From DATFLK01 sp035267815 (GTDB lineage Bacteria; Pseudomonadota; Zetaproteobacteria; Mariprofundales; Mariprofundaceae), in the NCBI GenBank assembly GCA_035267815.1, contig DATFLK010000092.1:1-42891 (forward strand): a DNA stretch of 42,891 nucleotides. The letters run 5' to 3'. The position numbers were made by a program, and so were the translations under genes. The notes under the pieces are model-generated. The model saw only the letters and a program-made list of their open reading frames with translations, was not told the origin of the DNA and searched no databases. Positions 42,715 through 42,891 of this stretch are shown here, piece after piece. Positions within the stretch are counted from its first letter, which is position 1, and every line of letters starts with the position of its first letter.

Positions 42715-42891
42715 ATGCCCCGATCACGCTGGTTTGCGCCAGCTGAGAACGTCTGGGTCATGGGGGTGCTGAACAGCACCCCCGACTCTTTTTCCGATGG
42801 CGGGAAATACCTTAATATGGACCATGCATTGTCGCATGCACACGCGATGTCTCGTGCCGGTGCGGCGATCATCGATATCGGAGGGGAATCC
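42715..42891 (+). CDS. folP: FolP, dihydropteroate synthase (5' part, cut by the window end)
   Basis: Makes dihydropteroate from p-aminobenzoate in folate synthesis; the target of sulfonamides. The first 59 codons are present from ATG 42715, 3 bases after ftsH. They include the N-terminal signature M-G-V-L-N-S-T-P-D-S-F-S-D-G-G and, at the very end, A-A-I-I-D-I-G-G-E-S, both diagnostic for DHPS. The ftsH-folP order agrees with gamma-proteobacteria. The gene continues beyond the window. Confidence 0.93.
   Translation, partial: MPRSRWFAPAENVWVMGVLNSTPDSFSDGGKYLNMDHALSHAHAMSRAGAAIIDIGGES

Overview
The window reads as the chromosome of a diderm, LPS-bearing proteobacterium: it carries lptE, ftsEX, lepB, an RpoH-type sigma factor and gamma-proteobacteria-like tig-clpP-clpX-lon-hup order. 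A small c-type cytochrome and a class 1 fructose-bisphosphatase suggest a respiratory, possibly autotrophic lifestyle. My best guess is a Zetaproteobacterium (Mariprofundus-like iron oxidiser), but this is inference from gene content and style and was not checked against any database.

Layout. Positions 1-1290 look more AT-rich than the rest. They hold a frameshifted gene and a secreted hypothetical protein, then a tRNA-3'-end-like fragment and a strong terminator, so they may be the right end of an acquired island. Next come a secreted nuclease-family protein that has lost the hallmark catalytic His (1371-2183, minus), tRNA-Lys(TTT) with its own promoter and terminator, and a complete 720-bp IS1595-family element (2615-3334) with perfect 19-bp ends and an 8-bp target duplication. 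That element sits in the terminator T-tract and its transposase has an amber stop. hslVU (minus) follows, then five tRNAs (Pro, Arg, His, Lys, Leu) leading into tig-clpP-clpX-lon-hup and two more tRNAs (Val, Asp).

From 12.8 to 21 kb: fbp, a family 4-type uracil-DNA glycosylase, a CorC/HlyC-type CBS protein and a YpjD/CcsA-like membrane protein (minus), ispD-ispF plus a small unknown gene, a zinc-ribbon membrane protein with six perfect 18-bp repeats (minus), and ftsE-ftsX. rpoH then follows behind a near-perfect CIRCE operator lying over its promoter. From 22 to 30.5 kb: leuS-lptE-holA-bioA, a motA/motB-type stator pair, and an aldehyde dehydrogenase (minus).

From 30.6 kb to the end: lepA-lepB-DUF4845-rnc, a cytochrome c gene with its own promoter, then era-recO-pdxJ-acpS, a 706-residue unknown protein with a possible degenerate class III cyclase-like region, tilS, ftsH and the start of folP. 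The cytochrome interrupts the common rnc-era order, and era has no canonical start codon upstream of its first G-domain strand.

The dominant theme is protein quality control: HslUV, ClpXP, Lon and FtsH, plus trigger factor and the heat-shock sigma factor, lie within about 40 kb. No CRISPR array, rRNA operon, prophage or defence island is visible. The least described items are the 706-residue protein, the His-less nuclease homologue, the CIRCE-controlled rpoH and the cytochrome-era junction.
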